A DNA stretch of 64,000 nt from Micrasema longulum. Taxonomy: Eukaryota; Arthropoda; Insecta; Trichoptera; Brachycentridae. Every line of letters starts with the position of its first letter. The stretch's first letter is position 1. The position numbers were made by a program, and so were the translations under genes. Under the pieces are notes generated by a model. It was not told the DNA's origin. It worked only from the letters and a program-made list of their open reading frames with translations, and did not search any database. Location: assembly GCA_022494885.1 (NCBI GenBank), contig JAGVSM010001127.1, forward strand, positions 1 through 64,000. The letters run 5' to 3'. Below are positions 52,191 to 63,779 of the stretch, one piece after another.

Positions 52191-53304
52191 CTCTTAGTAA
52201 AAGAGTGACAAAGGGTATTCCAGTAACGAATAGTAAAATTATTATATTACAAAAAGTTCTTAAAGTACCTTTTGTATAAGTTCCAAATTTCTAACACTAT
52301 GAAATAACACTATACTATGAAGAGAGGAGAGGGGATTGGAAGGAAAGAAGAAGTATAAAGGAACAATTTAAATATTTAGATAGTGACATTTCAATCTTGA
52401 CTTAAATGTAAATAAAGAATATAGATACTCTCTCAGCTTTTGCGAATAATCTCTTAGGAATAAATCTTATTCAATTAGTACACCCGTACCACTTTTTTTT
52501 TATTGCATTGTATCCTATATAAAAAACTTAATGTATTAATCTATTTTGTGTAATTCTATAATTGAAGATATATGTTTATATTGTATATGCATGTAAAATT
52601 GTATCGACGAATGCTTTCGAATTGTATGTGTTCTAGTATGTATCTTTGTTGAATTACCTAATAAAATAAAACAATTCGAATTGTTAAATAAATATTTTTT
52701 TTAATTTGTAAATTTAATTTTTGGACCGTGTTATTTCGAAACAGAGTAAAAAGAGATTCCGGTGTATACGCCAATGGTGATAAAATTTCAATTTGAATAT
52801 TCGCAAAAATCTCGGGGGCTAATAAAGATTTTTTTGTTATACCCACCTACGTACCTAGATATTTTGCATAAATATATTTTTATAAACATTACCACGCGCC
52901 GTATTATTATTTCTAGTCTAACCTTTATTATCCTCCCAACCCTCCAATATACATTTATAGCTGCCGTTTTCTATTCAACACCCCGTTATTTTGACACATT
53001 TTGTGCTAAGTATGTAGTATTATGATAGCTCCCCTCTATTATTTCAGCCCCTTAATTCTGCAAGCTTAGATCGTTTGAATTCCATACCCGAATCTCAATT
53101 TCTTCGCCATTAATTCCTCAGACAACATCTGCCTGACTTATTAAAAAGATTTTAATTTTAACGGAGTAAAAGCCAATGACAAAACGCCTCTCCTTTCTTT
53201 ATAGTAAAGTGTAAATTTTTAATAAATTTTTGTTTTATATTTTTATAAAGTTATAAGATTCTGTATAAATACCTAGAATATGTCCATGTACTTGTAATTT
53301 TCTC
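52191..53304. other. No supported gene
   Basis: AT-rich; the frames at 52658-53025 have no recognised motif. Confidence 0.35.
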
Positions 53305-53404
53305 AAACCGAACGGTTTGGGTAGGTAGGAGGCAATGGCCTAAAGGCCCCTTATATGTACATAAATTGTATATCTGCATAATAATTATATAAATTGGAAG
53401 TCAA
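53305..53404 (+). mobile_element. LINE 3' UTR fragment
   Basis: AACGGTTTGGGTAGGTAGGA and TATGTACATAAATTGTATAT repeat the 10262 element. Confidence 0.5.
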
Positions 53405-54255
53405 TTCCACTTGATCGAGGAATATTCATCTCCTCCTTCCGAAAACTCTACGACCTAGAGTATGCCGATGATGCGGTTATAATTGACGATTCAGTCAGGG
53501 ATATTCAGGCCACTGTAGATTGCCTAAATAGGTACTCTGCATGCATGGATTTAAAAATCAATATTGCAAAAACCCATGTACTGTGTAACACTTCATGCCT
53601 TGACGCCCAAAATCCCCTGACTCTCTCAAACCAAGTCATTGAAAGGGTCGAGAGTTTCAAATAGGGAGTACATGTTACGGAAAATAGTAGCTTTCAAAAA
53701 GAACTAGGAGTACGGCTAGTAATAGCAGGCGCTACATTCGACAGTATGAAGGCTGTATAGAGATCGGATATTTACTCAATGAAAACCAAAGGTCGCCTAT
53801 ATAACGCCTGCATAACACCTATTCTCCTCTACGGATGCGAGTCGTGGTACCTCACTATGGCCCAAAACAGCACAATTCTGAGTTTTGAGAATAGGTGTCT
53901 CAGAAGAATCTCGGGTGTGCGGTGGTTTGACTCTGTAAGGAATGAAGTAATAAGAGAACGGACGCAGCAAACTCCGGTGACAACTGTCATCAAGCGGAGG
54001 CGATACGGTTAGCTTGGCCATGTGCTGCGGATGCCTACTGAGAGCTTTAACCACGCTTGCCTACTTTACAAGGCATCATGTTCTCGACGTCCTAGACGTC
54101 CACTGCTGACTGTTCGTCGGCAGTTCGTGTCAGAACTACGGGATGCGAACCTGACTTGGAAGGATGCACAGGAGCTGGCAACCAAATGAGATGCTTGGAG
54201 GATCTTTGTGGACAGCATATGCTCCAACTAGGGAGCGGACACGGAATGATGATGA
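53405..54255 (+). pseudogene. LINE RT with YADD motif and GAT tail
   Basis: KLYDLEYADDAVIIDDSV (active-site YADD at about 53458-53475), TVDCLNRYSACMDLKINIAK, LTLSNQVIERVESFK, a stop, ENSSFQKELGVRL, then an open frame from 53779: YNACITPILLYGCESWYLTM, LSFENRCLRRISGVRWFDSV, RRRYG, a stop, LGHVLRMPTESFNHACLLY and RQFVSELRDANLTWKDAQEL. It covers RT palm to C-terminus of an RTE-like or related LINE. It ends with GGACACGGAATGATGATGAT, close to the SINE family 3 tail. Confidence 0.85.
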
Positions 54256-54847
54256 TATGAACATAAAGTTTTAAATAAATCTAACGCAACACTCGCTATT
54301 CTGTTTTTACAATAATGTTTGTAACACTCAATAATATATATTTTTTAATAAGAAATTTAAAAAGGGAAAAATTTAATATTTATGGGGAATGGCTTTAATT
54401 AACCATAATTTAATTCAAAGATGATAATATTTCAAATCTAACTGCTGAAAACATAAAAAAAAACCAAACGACTCGGGCGAAATGCGCACTCGCGCCAACT
54501 TCTCGAGAGCTATTAAGTAGCAATATGGTACTGGACTATGAGACTGACTGAGAGTACACTTTTAATGATATTTGTAATTTATCCCCGATTTCCGATAAAA
54601 TGATTTTTTTTTGTGCCTTATAAGTACTTATTATTCAATAACAATTTTTTTCAGTCGATACGTAAATGTGTAATGGAGGAATACTGAAAATCTGAACCCA
54701 ATATTTATTATATTTATTAAGATATTATAGTTATTAGACGGAATGTGTACTAGCCACACAACACCGGGGAGGGAGGGTTAAAATTGTGTGTACACAAACA
54801 ACATGTATGTACAAATAAGTTTTAAAAGTTTTTAATTGTTTCTCAGT
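54256..54847. other. No supported gene
   Basis: AT-rich; GGGAGGGAGGGTTAAAATTG at 54770 is the only G-rich patch. Confidence 0.35.
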
Positions 54848-55690
54848 AAAATATAACAACAACAACAACAAACCATAACGCCGTTTCCCCGTAGGGGTAG
54901 ACAGAGAGGATAGAACGCCATAACACTCTATCTTGGCATACAGACCTCGCTTCCTCTACATTCATACATCTTTTTATGCACGCACGCCGATTATTCCTAC
55001 TTTTGACATGTCCATCTTCAAGTATTTGATGGACTTGATCGTGCCATGTCTTTCTCGGTCTTCCTCGTTTCCTGCATCCATCAACATTTGCATCGTAGAT
55101 CCTTTTAGCCGTTCTTTCGCTGTCCATTCGCTCTACATGTCCAAACCAACGCAGCACCCCTTTCTTGATTCTGTCAATAATGCATGTCTCAGCCTTACAC
55201 ACTTCAAGGATCTCGACATTTGTGCACCTATCATACATCGTTTTACCACACATTCGCCACCAGGGGATCCGCGTTTCGACAGCTTTCAACCCTACCATCA
55301 TTATTTTTTCCAATTCCATACTTCGCTCCCATACATTAGAGTTGGAACTAGAACTCCGTTGTGAGCTACTAGTTTAGCCATCCTGCGATAAACATTTGTT
55401 TGCCAAAGTAGATTTTAGTGCATAGTTCACCCACAATTGGCACTCACCTCACTTTCAATATCTTTCTCGGCCTTTCCGTCCCTGGTAAAACATACTTTGG
55501 GTACGCAAATTCTTCACCACAGTTCAGAATATCTCCGTTCACGCTGATCTCACATTTAGTTATATTTGCATCCCTTTCAAAAACCATCACTTTGGATTTA
55601 TCAACATTCATAAGCAAATCGCTTTTCTTGCATACCTCGTAGACTTTTGTTACTAAGAATTGAAGGTCTTCTTTCTTCTTCTTCTCAGTA
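54848..55690 (-). pseudogene. LINE family A1, longest copy
   Basis: On the minus strand EDLQFLVTKVYEVCKKSDLL, MNVDKSKVMVFERDANITKC, EISVNGDILNCGEEFAYPKY (RT after the active site), NGVLVPTLMYGSEVWNWK, then an open frame 55319-54843 with CGKTMYDRCTNVEILEVCKA, RIKKGVLRWFGHVERMDSER and VLWRSILSVYPYGETAL. The tail is a GTT repeat (AACAACAACAACAACAAACC on the plus strand at 54856). Stops lie near 55390 and 55500. The antisense frame 54933-55364 is a shadow. Confidence 0.85.
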
Positions 55691-55906
55691 AAATATCATT
55701 CGTTATAGACTTATTCCAATAATTCGCCCATAAGTTATTACAATTTTACCTACATAATCAACTAACATTAATAATTATTTTATTGTATTGATTTAGTAAT
55801 AGTCCTACTGGTGGCTTTGTTTGAAAATTAAATGAGACCTGAGGTATTAAGAATCTAGTTAGATACACTTTCGAAAATTGGATAATCCAATGAGTTTTTT
55901 TAAATT

Positions 55907-56132
55907 TCATCATGGTCATTCCCCTTTCCGCGCCTAATTGTACATAAGGCACTGTATTCTAATAGGTACCGATGAGTATAAGATGATCAGTCTTACACCT
56001 CAGATACTGGACTGGTCCAGAAACTATGAAATATTACGGTGTAAAAACACTTTTTAAAATAAATCGTTTGTATCAATCATGTCAGGAATTTTTGAATGTT
56101 GAGCCCGATACATCTTGCAAGGTAGGTATGTT
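55907..56132 (-). mobile_element. SINE family 3, diverged copy (minus)
   Basis: TCATTCCCCTTTCCGCGCCT, ATAAGGCACTGTATTCTAAT and CACCTCAGATACTGGACTGG, then AATCATGTCAGGAATTTTTG and GATACATCTTGCAAGGTAGG. The head is incomplete. Confidence 0.75.
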
Positions 56133-56171
56133 TACATATTATTTCAAAGAATTATTCGCAAAAAAATATTA

Positions 56172-56725
56172 AATATTACGGTGCACTAAAATCTACTTTG
56201 GCTTGGAGGCTAAACTAGCAGTTCACAATGGAGTTCTAGTTCCAACTCTAATGTATGGGATCGAAGTATGGAATTGGAAAAATAATGATGAAAGTAGGTT
56301 GAATGCTGTCGAAATGCGATCCCCCAGGTGAATGTGTAGTAAAACGATGTATAATAGGTGCACAAATGTGAAGTGTGTAAGGCTAAAACATGCATTATTG
56401 ACAGAATCATGAAAGGGGTGCTGCGTTGGTTTGGACATGTAGAGCGAATGGACAGCGAAAGAACGGCTAAAAGGATCTACGATGCAAATGTTGATGGATG
56501 CAGAAAACGAGGGAAGACCGAGAAAGACATGGCACGATCAAGTCCATCAAATACTGGAAGATGGACATGTTAAAAGTAGGAATAATCGGCGTGCGTGCAT
56601 GAGAAGATGTATGAATGTAGAGGAAGCGAGGTCTGTATGCCAAGATAGAGTGTTATGGCGTTCTATCATCTCTGCCTACCCCTACGGGAAAACGGCGCGA
56701 TAGTTTGTTGTTGTTGTTGTTAAAT
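56172..56725 (+). pseudogene. LINE family A1 C-terminus, inverted partner
   Basis: CTKIYFG-type bases (56178) join directly to LEAKLAVHNGVLVPTLMYG, skipping about 25 bases present at 55400; then NWKNNDESRLNAVEMRSP, VCKAKTCIIDRIMKGVLRWF, GHVERMDSERTAKRIYDANV, a frameshift near 56512 and VLWRSIISAYPYGKTAR. GTT tail at 56703. With 54848-55690 it forms an inverted pair. Confidence 0.85.
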
Positions 56726-56794
56726 ATTAATAAGTATCAACAATATTTTGTGTATATAATTCAAATGTCGTGGATTTAATCCGCTACTTCACTA

Positions 56795-56998
56795 CTTACT
56801 TCACAAGAGTCAACAGATGAAAGAGTTGAGGAAATGTGGATGTTTAAATATGGGCAGAGTGGTGAATGATACACAGTGTGTTAAGTGGCCACTTAAACCA
56901 GCCAATAAAAGGTCATAAGCCGTGTAAATGCCTAGAATTCCATATTCCCTTCTCAATAATGTTTTCCCCCTCTGTTGCAATTAATTAAAATCACCGTT
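56795..56998. mobile_element. LIR copy 8, right half
   Basis: CACAAGAGTCAACAGATGAA, GGGCAGAGTGGTGAATGATA, TTAAGTGGCCACTTAAACCA, AATGCCTAGAATTCCATATT and TCTGTTGCAATTAAT. Confidence 0.65.
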
Positions 56999-57019
56999 CC
57001 CCACTGATACTCACCCACA

Positions 57020-57241
57020 CTAACACACTGATACACTAAGCTGAAAAAAAACGAAGTTTTCATTTTGTGCGCTGCGTTGCGCGCCCGATGCTCCCAAAGC
57101 GAGGTGTGTGCTACCAGGAGAATATGAACTTGGCGAACGACGCATAAGTACTCGTAAAATTACCTCCTTGTTGGGGAGGTTTAGTTCATGCGCTCGAGCC
57201 AAGTATTGTAACAGGAATGCAGAATATGGGTTGCGCGCCAT
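57020..57241 (-). CDS. Unrecognised short ORF in a GC-rich patch
   Basis: The frame begins ATGGCGCGCAACCC (57241) and reads MARNPYSAFLLQYLARAH, ELNLPNKE, then VILRVLMRRSPSSYSPGST, 73 codons in all. AAGGAG/GTAATTTT at about 57165 could be a splice donor, which would leave a first exon of 26 codons. The GC-rich context is unlike the RT relics. I recognise no domain; chance or an unfamiliar repeat remains possible. Confidence 0.2.
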   Translation of the reverse strand: MARNPYSAFLLQYLARAHELNLPNKEVILRVLMRRSPSSYSPGSTHLALGASGAQRSAQNENFVFFQLSVSVC

Positions 57242-58424
57242 ATTGTGTGACGTCCGTTATCACTTTTAGAATTAAATATAAAAATACCGATCTAACCAAA
57301 TAACCGTGTTAAGTAACAAGTTAAGGAAAAAACATAATAGTGAAATTAATTTCCGGTTAATTTAATCATTAAATTCATTCAAAATCTCAATTTTAGTGTA
57401 GGCTGAGCCATGTTAGATGGAGACTGTCCTAGTTAGAGAACACTCCGTATTCATTTTCTATTCACTAGTTTTATATACATTCCCTGGTATTAAATATGTA
57501 TACTTATACATTTATGCAATAAATTTATAAAATTAAATTATAAAATTGCCTGTTTGTCACTTCAAATTTCAACTGAAATCTCTCTTTTTTCGTTTAAAAT
57601 ATCCTCAATTTTAAAATCTTAGCATAGTTAGAATGTATTTCTAATTTCTTTGAAATAAAGCGCCCTTGACGTGATTTTTTTTTACCAAAATTACGCTTTA
57701 AAAATTATACAAATATTTTTATTTATTATACTACTATACAATTAAAATAAAATTTGATTTAATTTTTACAAGACTACATAATTTTTAAATTTCTTATCTG
57801 TTTTTTTGTAGCATGAACGATAGATTATGGAATGTCCCTTCCACACTTAAAATATACACAACATAATAATATTATACTCTATGCTTCCATATCTCGTAAT
57901 ATTCATGTGATATCTAAATTCTCGGGCTCCCTTGAGTTATGTAATCCTGGTACATACGATTTCACTTTTCTCACGATTTGTTATCCAACGGGGTCTACAA
58001 AAAAAAACGCGTGAGTATGTGTGCCGGCACGTACGTACACACGGACGCGGACGGTTAAAATTTTGTATGTATTGGCAACACGTGTTCCTGCACTCCTGAT
58101 CCTAGTACTATTAAAGTTCCTTTGGTTATTTTGTGACGTCACGAATTTTAAATCACGCATCAAGCCAAAATCTGATGATTTAAATAGCGCCATTTTCATG
58201 ACAAATCTCATCAGAATTTCTCCTCCTATTTCAGTACAAAACATAAATAGTATGTTTTTAAAATATACGGAAGAAGATTTCTATGCCTATTGATGTAAAG
58301 AATTACAGAATATACAAAAAAGCACAGAATAGACGGTTTAGAGTTTAGACGAATAACCTTTCTTAGCCTTTTTAAGTCTAGATCTAGAATAAAAGAAATA
58401 GTTTTACTCAACAAACTAATAAAC
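57242..58424. other. No supported gene
   Basis: AT-rich. 57655-57700 (AAGCGCCCTTGACGTGA) is a scrap of the L2-like 3' UTR. The frames at 57981-58293 overlap on both strands without motifs. Confidence 0.35.
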
Positions 58425-58640
58425 CATCACGCGCGCCGTAGACAAAGAGGATAAAACGCCACACCATTCTGTTTTTGCTTCCTCTACATTCGTATATCTT
58501 CAAATGTGCGCACGCCGATTCCATTGTTCCTGAGTCCATTGCTGAATTTAGTCATGCCATGACTTTCTCGGTCTTGCTAGTTTTCTGCACCCATCACATC
58601 ATTATTGAAAGCGCCCTTGAGGGATAATGACGCTCTAGTA
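58425..58640 (-). pseudogene. LINE A1 tail and L2 UTR scrap
   Basis: AAACCATCACGCGCGCCGTA, AGAGGATAAAACGCCACACC and CATGACTTTCTCGGTCTTGC are the complement of a diverged A1 end. 58608-58640 (AAAGCGCCCTTGAGGGATAA) is a piece of the L2-like 3' UTR. Confidence 0.6.
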
Positions 58641-59086
58641 CATTACTTAGTACCTTATAATCTTATTTTTAAATTAAATAATAATGAAGTTACGTTCGAC
58701 TTCTCAAAAATATTTGCAAGGCTGGAACGAAGTATCTCCTGCATTCCTAATACATTCCATCTGGGGATATAAAAGCTCAGTCCTCAATCGAACTAGATTT
58801 TCGAAGCCTTGTTTATGTGATCCTGATGCCTGAGGCCTCTCTTGACACACTTGGCCTACATTCATTTTGACCGTCAAGTCGCCGAAACTTTGTTGGGCTT
58901 TCTGCAGATAGATAAAAAAAGTAGTCTTCTGATCTTTTTTATTTATTTGTGCGATAAATTTCAACTTCGATCACGGGTTGTATTTAAAAAACCAGGGTTT
59001 CAAAACATACAATTAGTAGGTGGACAATGGAATTTATGAGAGAACATTATAATTGAATGTTAATTCAAAATGGACATATTTTTATT
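58641..59086. other. No supported gene
   Basis: Two overlapping opposite frames (58704-59039) have no motif I can name. Confidence 0.3.
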
Positions 59087-59170
59087 GATCATCATCATCA
59101 TCATTCCCTTTCCTCACATAATGGTGCATAGGGCACTGCATTGGTACATCAATTGCAGCGTATCTTGATA
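59087..59170 (-). mobile_element. SINE family 3, 3' end only (minus)
   Basis: ATCATCATCATCATCATTCC, CATAATGGTGCATAGGGCAC and TGCATTGGTACATCAATTGC; tail and last part of the SINE body. Confidence 0.75.
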
Positions 59171-59267
59171 AAAAAATAAAGTACAGTGCGCCTAATTCAT
59201 GATTAAACCTACTCCTCCACACTCCGTTTTGGTTGACTTCACCAACTATATCTTCCTTTCCACTGTA

Positions 59268-59372
59268 CCCCAACTTGATTCCCAATTTCTAATAGTGAGT
59301 TATTTATAATTTGTTGAAAATGGCCCCAAAAAATTTATATTTTGGTTTATAAGAACGCAAATATTTATTTTT
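59268..59372 (+). mobile_element. SINE family 2, 3' part
   Basis: CCCCAACTTGATTCCCAATT, ATAGTGAGTTATTTATAATT and AAGAACGCAAATATTTATTT match 29442-29545; the tRNA-like head is lost. Confidence 0.7.
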
Positions 59373-59394
59373 CCATTAAGAAAAAAAAAGTCTT

Positions 59395-59780
59395 AAGTTT
59401 GGTCATGTCAAAAGCAGACAGAACCGAAGGACAAGATGTATAAAAATGTGGAAGAAATGTATGCCAGGTCCCCGATTACAATGGAAATTTAACATTTATC
59501 TTCAATTTTATCTACAAAGTAAAATTGAGTTTTTTGTATGAAAAACAGAATATGCGTACATTTTTTTCTTCTAAACGTAGTCTTCTAAACGGTTAGCGAC
59601 GAATATGCTTTATGCAAATATGCTTATTTTCGTACACAAATATCGATTTTTCTGTATGGACAGTCGAAGAAAACTGTTAACTTCCCGTTGTAATCGGGAC
59701 TCTGGATGAACGTGTGTGGCGGTCCGCCTTCTCTGTCTACCCTTTCGGGGAAATGGCGTGATGGTAGTAGTAGTAGTCAA
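59395..59780 (+). pseudogene. LINE A2 tail interrupted by a MITE
   Basis: GGTCATGTCAAAAGCAGACA and ATGTGGAAGAAATGTATGCC (59403-59465) and, after the MITE, GTGTGTGGCGGTCCGCCTTC, TCTGTCTACCCTTTCGGGG and ATGGCGTGATGGTAGTAGTA. The GTA tail matches 7363-7380. Confidence 0.75.
59470..59699. mobile_element. MITE family C inside the LINE
   Basis: TCCCCGATTACAATGGAAAT and AACTTCCCGTTGTAATCGGG are the TIR; the LINE reading continues on either side, which fixes the boundaries to within a few bases. Confidence 0.8.
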
Positions 59781-60417
59781 TTTACAGGTAACAGGAATCA
59801 TAAACATAATACTGGTATAATAATTTTAATACTGTTTTTACAGTGGATAAAATAATATAATTAAAAATAAATGTTTTAAAAAAATTTAATCAGAGACCAA
59901 ATCATAATAACCACAACCAACCAACCAACTGACCGAGTTTAACTCAAAATCACGTTGTTTGAACGTTAACCGAATAGTTTTACTTTTATTTAACTTTAGT
60001 TTACTAGGAGTTCATAAGACGAAATGGGCGGTAAGCGGTAAGTAGAACTGGGGTGTGCTTTCTACAATGCGCAATGGGCTGAAAGAGGCCAATTGCCACA
60101 AGGGAGCGGCCGGTGCTACCAGGATAGCAGAAAGTGTGAGGGGTAATGTAACTAATAAATGGCGTGGCGGTTTTATACAAAAATCATTACGAAGTAGGTA
60201 TCTAAAGGCAATGCAGTGTTGGTAAAAAATAAAAAAACACAACTAAATTCTCATTGTTTTCGTAAAAAATCTAATTAAATTATGTGGGTATAAAATTCTA
60301 TTTTCATTTTCAATTACTATATTAAAGGATCAATTAAATCTGGTTTTTAATAATATACTTTTAACTCAATTTACATTATTTTCCTACTATTTTCAATTTC
60401 GTATATTCGTCATTCAG
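59781..60417. other. No supported gene; GC-richer patch
   Basis: 60010-60170 is GC-richer (GCGGCCGGTGCTACCAGG). The minus frame 60242-60012 is open but unrecognised. Confidence 0.3.
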
Positions 60418-60480
60418 AAGAGGCCAATCCACATTTCCTCAGCTCTTTTATCTGTTGACTTTTGAATGCTAAAAATGAAC
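60418..60480. mobile_element. LIR centre scrap
   Basis: CACATTTCCTCAGCTCTTTT and ATCTGTTGACTTTTGAATGC match the LIR centre at 38880-38915 loosely. Confidence 0.4.
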
Positions 60481-63400
60481 TCACTTTATGATTTTAACTT
60501 TAAATTTCAACTGGATTTAGGCAACACAACTTCTTCTTTAGTTTTTATCAAAATTTTACTATAATTGATTACAAAAATAACAGAGACACAAAGCGAGGTG
60601 GCTTTGCACTGGTATGGGTATAGATTTTATTAGTTTATTTTTTTTTTTGTAATTATATCCAAAAATAGATTCTGAGTACATGCAATATTGTATATTATAA
60701 GTGTTGAACAAAATTTTAGTTATATGTTGAATTTTAAGGAAATTCATATTTTACCGTTGTTGGCTATTTTAATATCTCTTTGTTTCTAGCTATCTTACAT
60801 ATGTGGAAGTTATACATAGACATGTTGTACATAAATATTACAGTGTCTATATACATTAATTTTATAATTAATATTATATTACAGCATAAATGCATAACAT
60901 TTCTCTACATTAAATATTTTTAAGTTCTGTGTGTGCATTCTGCATACTGTGTGATTTATTACTACTATATATTATGCAGATATATGTTACATGAAAATTA
61001 AAGAAAGTATGAGGAGAGGTGTATTCTAGTTTGTTGGTTTTATAGATAGATATTGCAAACAGAAAGGTTTGGTGCATATGTGTCTAAATATTTGTTCTAA
61101 TGTATAAAAAATAAATAGTTTTCCATATTCACACAACTTATAGTCTACGCAAGATATAAATACGTATGAAATTATAATACTACATTTTTAATTAGTAGAT
61201 TTCTGTCTTTATGGTCTGTATTTATATGGAAAGTGTTTCTGATGCTAACAAACATAACAAACTACCTCTGACGCAGCGAGATTTTGCACAAAATGAAGTC
61301 TTATTGTCATAATCAACCATACTTAACCACTATGTCAACACATTGTTTTTCATTTTATACTCTACATTACTTTTTATACTAAAGTCCGAGGAGGAATAAG
61401 GGCGCAGGCCGGGCCGTTATAACAAAAAACATTGAAGTCCTATAGTTATTTGATAATCCATACTTAAAATGTTTTTTTCTTAAATATTCTTATCAAAAGC
61501 TTATAAATCCAAAAAAACAGCAATAAATTGTGTTTTTACTTGGAGAGATACATTCGAAACTATTTAACAACTTCAAACGGCTCTTCTGAACAATTTACCA
61601 AATGTTACTTCCAGCATTTCAGCTTTAAAATAAAGATATAAATGTTAAAAAATAATAAATAAAAAGATACAAAACCATGGAAGTAGAGTTATTCTATTTT
61701 TGGGAAGTTCTTTTGTGCCAACTAAACCAACGATAAATCGGCTTTGGTCCAGGGACCAGGAATTGATCCTAAGATCTCTTAAATGGTAAGTAAAAATAAG
61801 TCACTTCCAAAAATTGTATTTATTGTAAAAAAATAGGCAAACGGGTCAAATACATTATTGTGTAGAACTATAGAAATTATATTAAAATTGTTGAGGCAGA
61901 CTTAGAATCGACCAAGTGAACTCCATGTCCTGTGGAGAGGGTGCAAAGTCGTGAATGGTTAAGGCACATGTGAACATCACCTCATTTCATTTTGGTCTAA
62001 TGTTTCTCATCTCCAACTAAGTTGTAAATAATCTGAAATAAAAAAACCAAATTTATATGAATAAAACTGTACTTGTACTGTTATAAAACTGGTGAGAATA
62101 TTTGTCCAAAAAATATACTATTCAGTACCATATGACTAAAAAATAAATAACCTCAAAATGAAACAATGATTATGTACAAAAATATCAAATAGTTTGATGA
62201 AAACATAACATAGGTGCCCAGTAGACACATTTAAAAATAAATTCGATCAATAAACAAACCAGTTAGTACAAAATATTGTATTTCTGTAAAAACAATTTTT
62301 ACTTGCTTCTTGTTTGCAATATAGAATATTTAGTTTATGAATATTCACTTTATAAAAATGTAAAATGTACTTACCAACTTACAATAATTATCCAAGTAGA
62401 CTTAAACGCTAAAAAGAGCTAATTATTCACCCAAATGTTATTTTATATAACCCATAACAATGCAAACGGACACTAGAATGAAGTTAGATGCTGATTGCAT
62501 TTTCATTATGAATTAATGGCTGTTAAGTGTTGTGAGTACCGGTAGGTACTAGATAATTATGCAATTTAATCGTTTTTGTGTACGAATAAAATGACGTTGT
62601 TAATGGTTATTTGAAGATGTCATGTAATTACATTTTTTAATTATTTTTCAAATTCGAACAAACTATCCATTAAAAAAATAACATGGTATTGATCCTGGTT
62701 TAAATTGTGTTAGAAGGAACACAAAATTATGTAGAGCCAGAAACCACGTCCGTCTGCGACCGCCAAACGGCCGGTATGAATGTAATAAAACCCAAATAAG
62801 ACATTGTTTAAATAGAATATTACAACTAGAATTATCGTATTGAAAAAAAATACAGTTCTATAAAAAATGGTTTTAACTAAACTATTTCAAAATTTTTTAA
62901 TTTTTTATGGTATTATTGATTGCATAATTTTACGTAGAAATAAAGGAAAAATTTATGTGATTTAAAATGCTTATATTTCTTTTCAAAAACAAAAAAATAA
63001 GATTCTGCCGCGGCCATCTCCTTTTTAAATGTATTATCTTCAAATCGTTATAATAAATTTTAGTTCAATACTTAGTCTTTATTGAGATCCCAGATTAATA
63101 AGCTTAGTCTAAATTTAAAATGGCGTAATCTGCCAGTCTAAAAGTAATTATATTTTAGTTATATGAAACTTTTAAGTACATTTCTTTATAAAAATACCTA
63201 TAAAAAATATTGTTTTTATCTAATATATAACTTTCAATTTTTTTTATTGCGCGATTTTTAACAAACATTCGTTTTAAAATGTTAAAATCGTATAATTTCC
63301 TAATTTTGCGCGCGTTTTACCAGACTGCCTTATTTTGTCTTTGTCATAAAAAGAAACCGATTCTACCAGGAGCTAAGAGAATGGAAGAGTAAAAATATCT

Positions 63401-63779
63401 TTCGAATGTTATGGGGTACAGGATATACAGAATGAATGTCAAAAAAGTAAGTTTGGGATACGTTTTTTGTTTTTAAGTTTTCAAACCATTTGGACATTAA
63501 AATAAACGTATAGATGTGAAGGAACATACCAAATATAAATAGCCTGTTTGTTTCGTATCATCTAAAATAATTTCCGATTTAAAAATATATATGGATAAAA
63601 AAATATTATTTAATGTTACAAATCTGCACATGTAATTATATGCATACATTCTGAACCTAACTACTATTTGTAATACGTTATACTTAAAACAACACTGTAG
63701 CCGACGTCATAGTCCTTTATTTTATTATTGTATGTTAGTATTAATGTTTCAATTATTATTTTACTTGGATTTAATATAT
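60481..63779. other. Quiet AT-rich stretch without repeats recognised
   Basis: For 3.3 kb I see no RT relic, SINE or LIR piece, in contrast to the rest of the window. GCGCAGGCCGGGCCGT at 61400 is an isolated GC patch and AATTGATCCTAAGATC at 61763 could be an old tRNA-type box B. Low repeat density next to a GC-rich promoter-like segment would fit gene-proximal DNA. Confidence 0.4.

Noticed and set aside
58021..58293. Overlapping ORFs on both strands
   Set aside because: No domain, no codon bias; length is within chance for an AT-rich window of this size.
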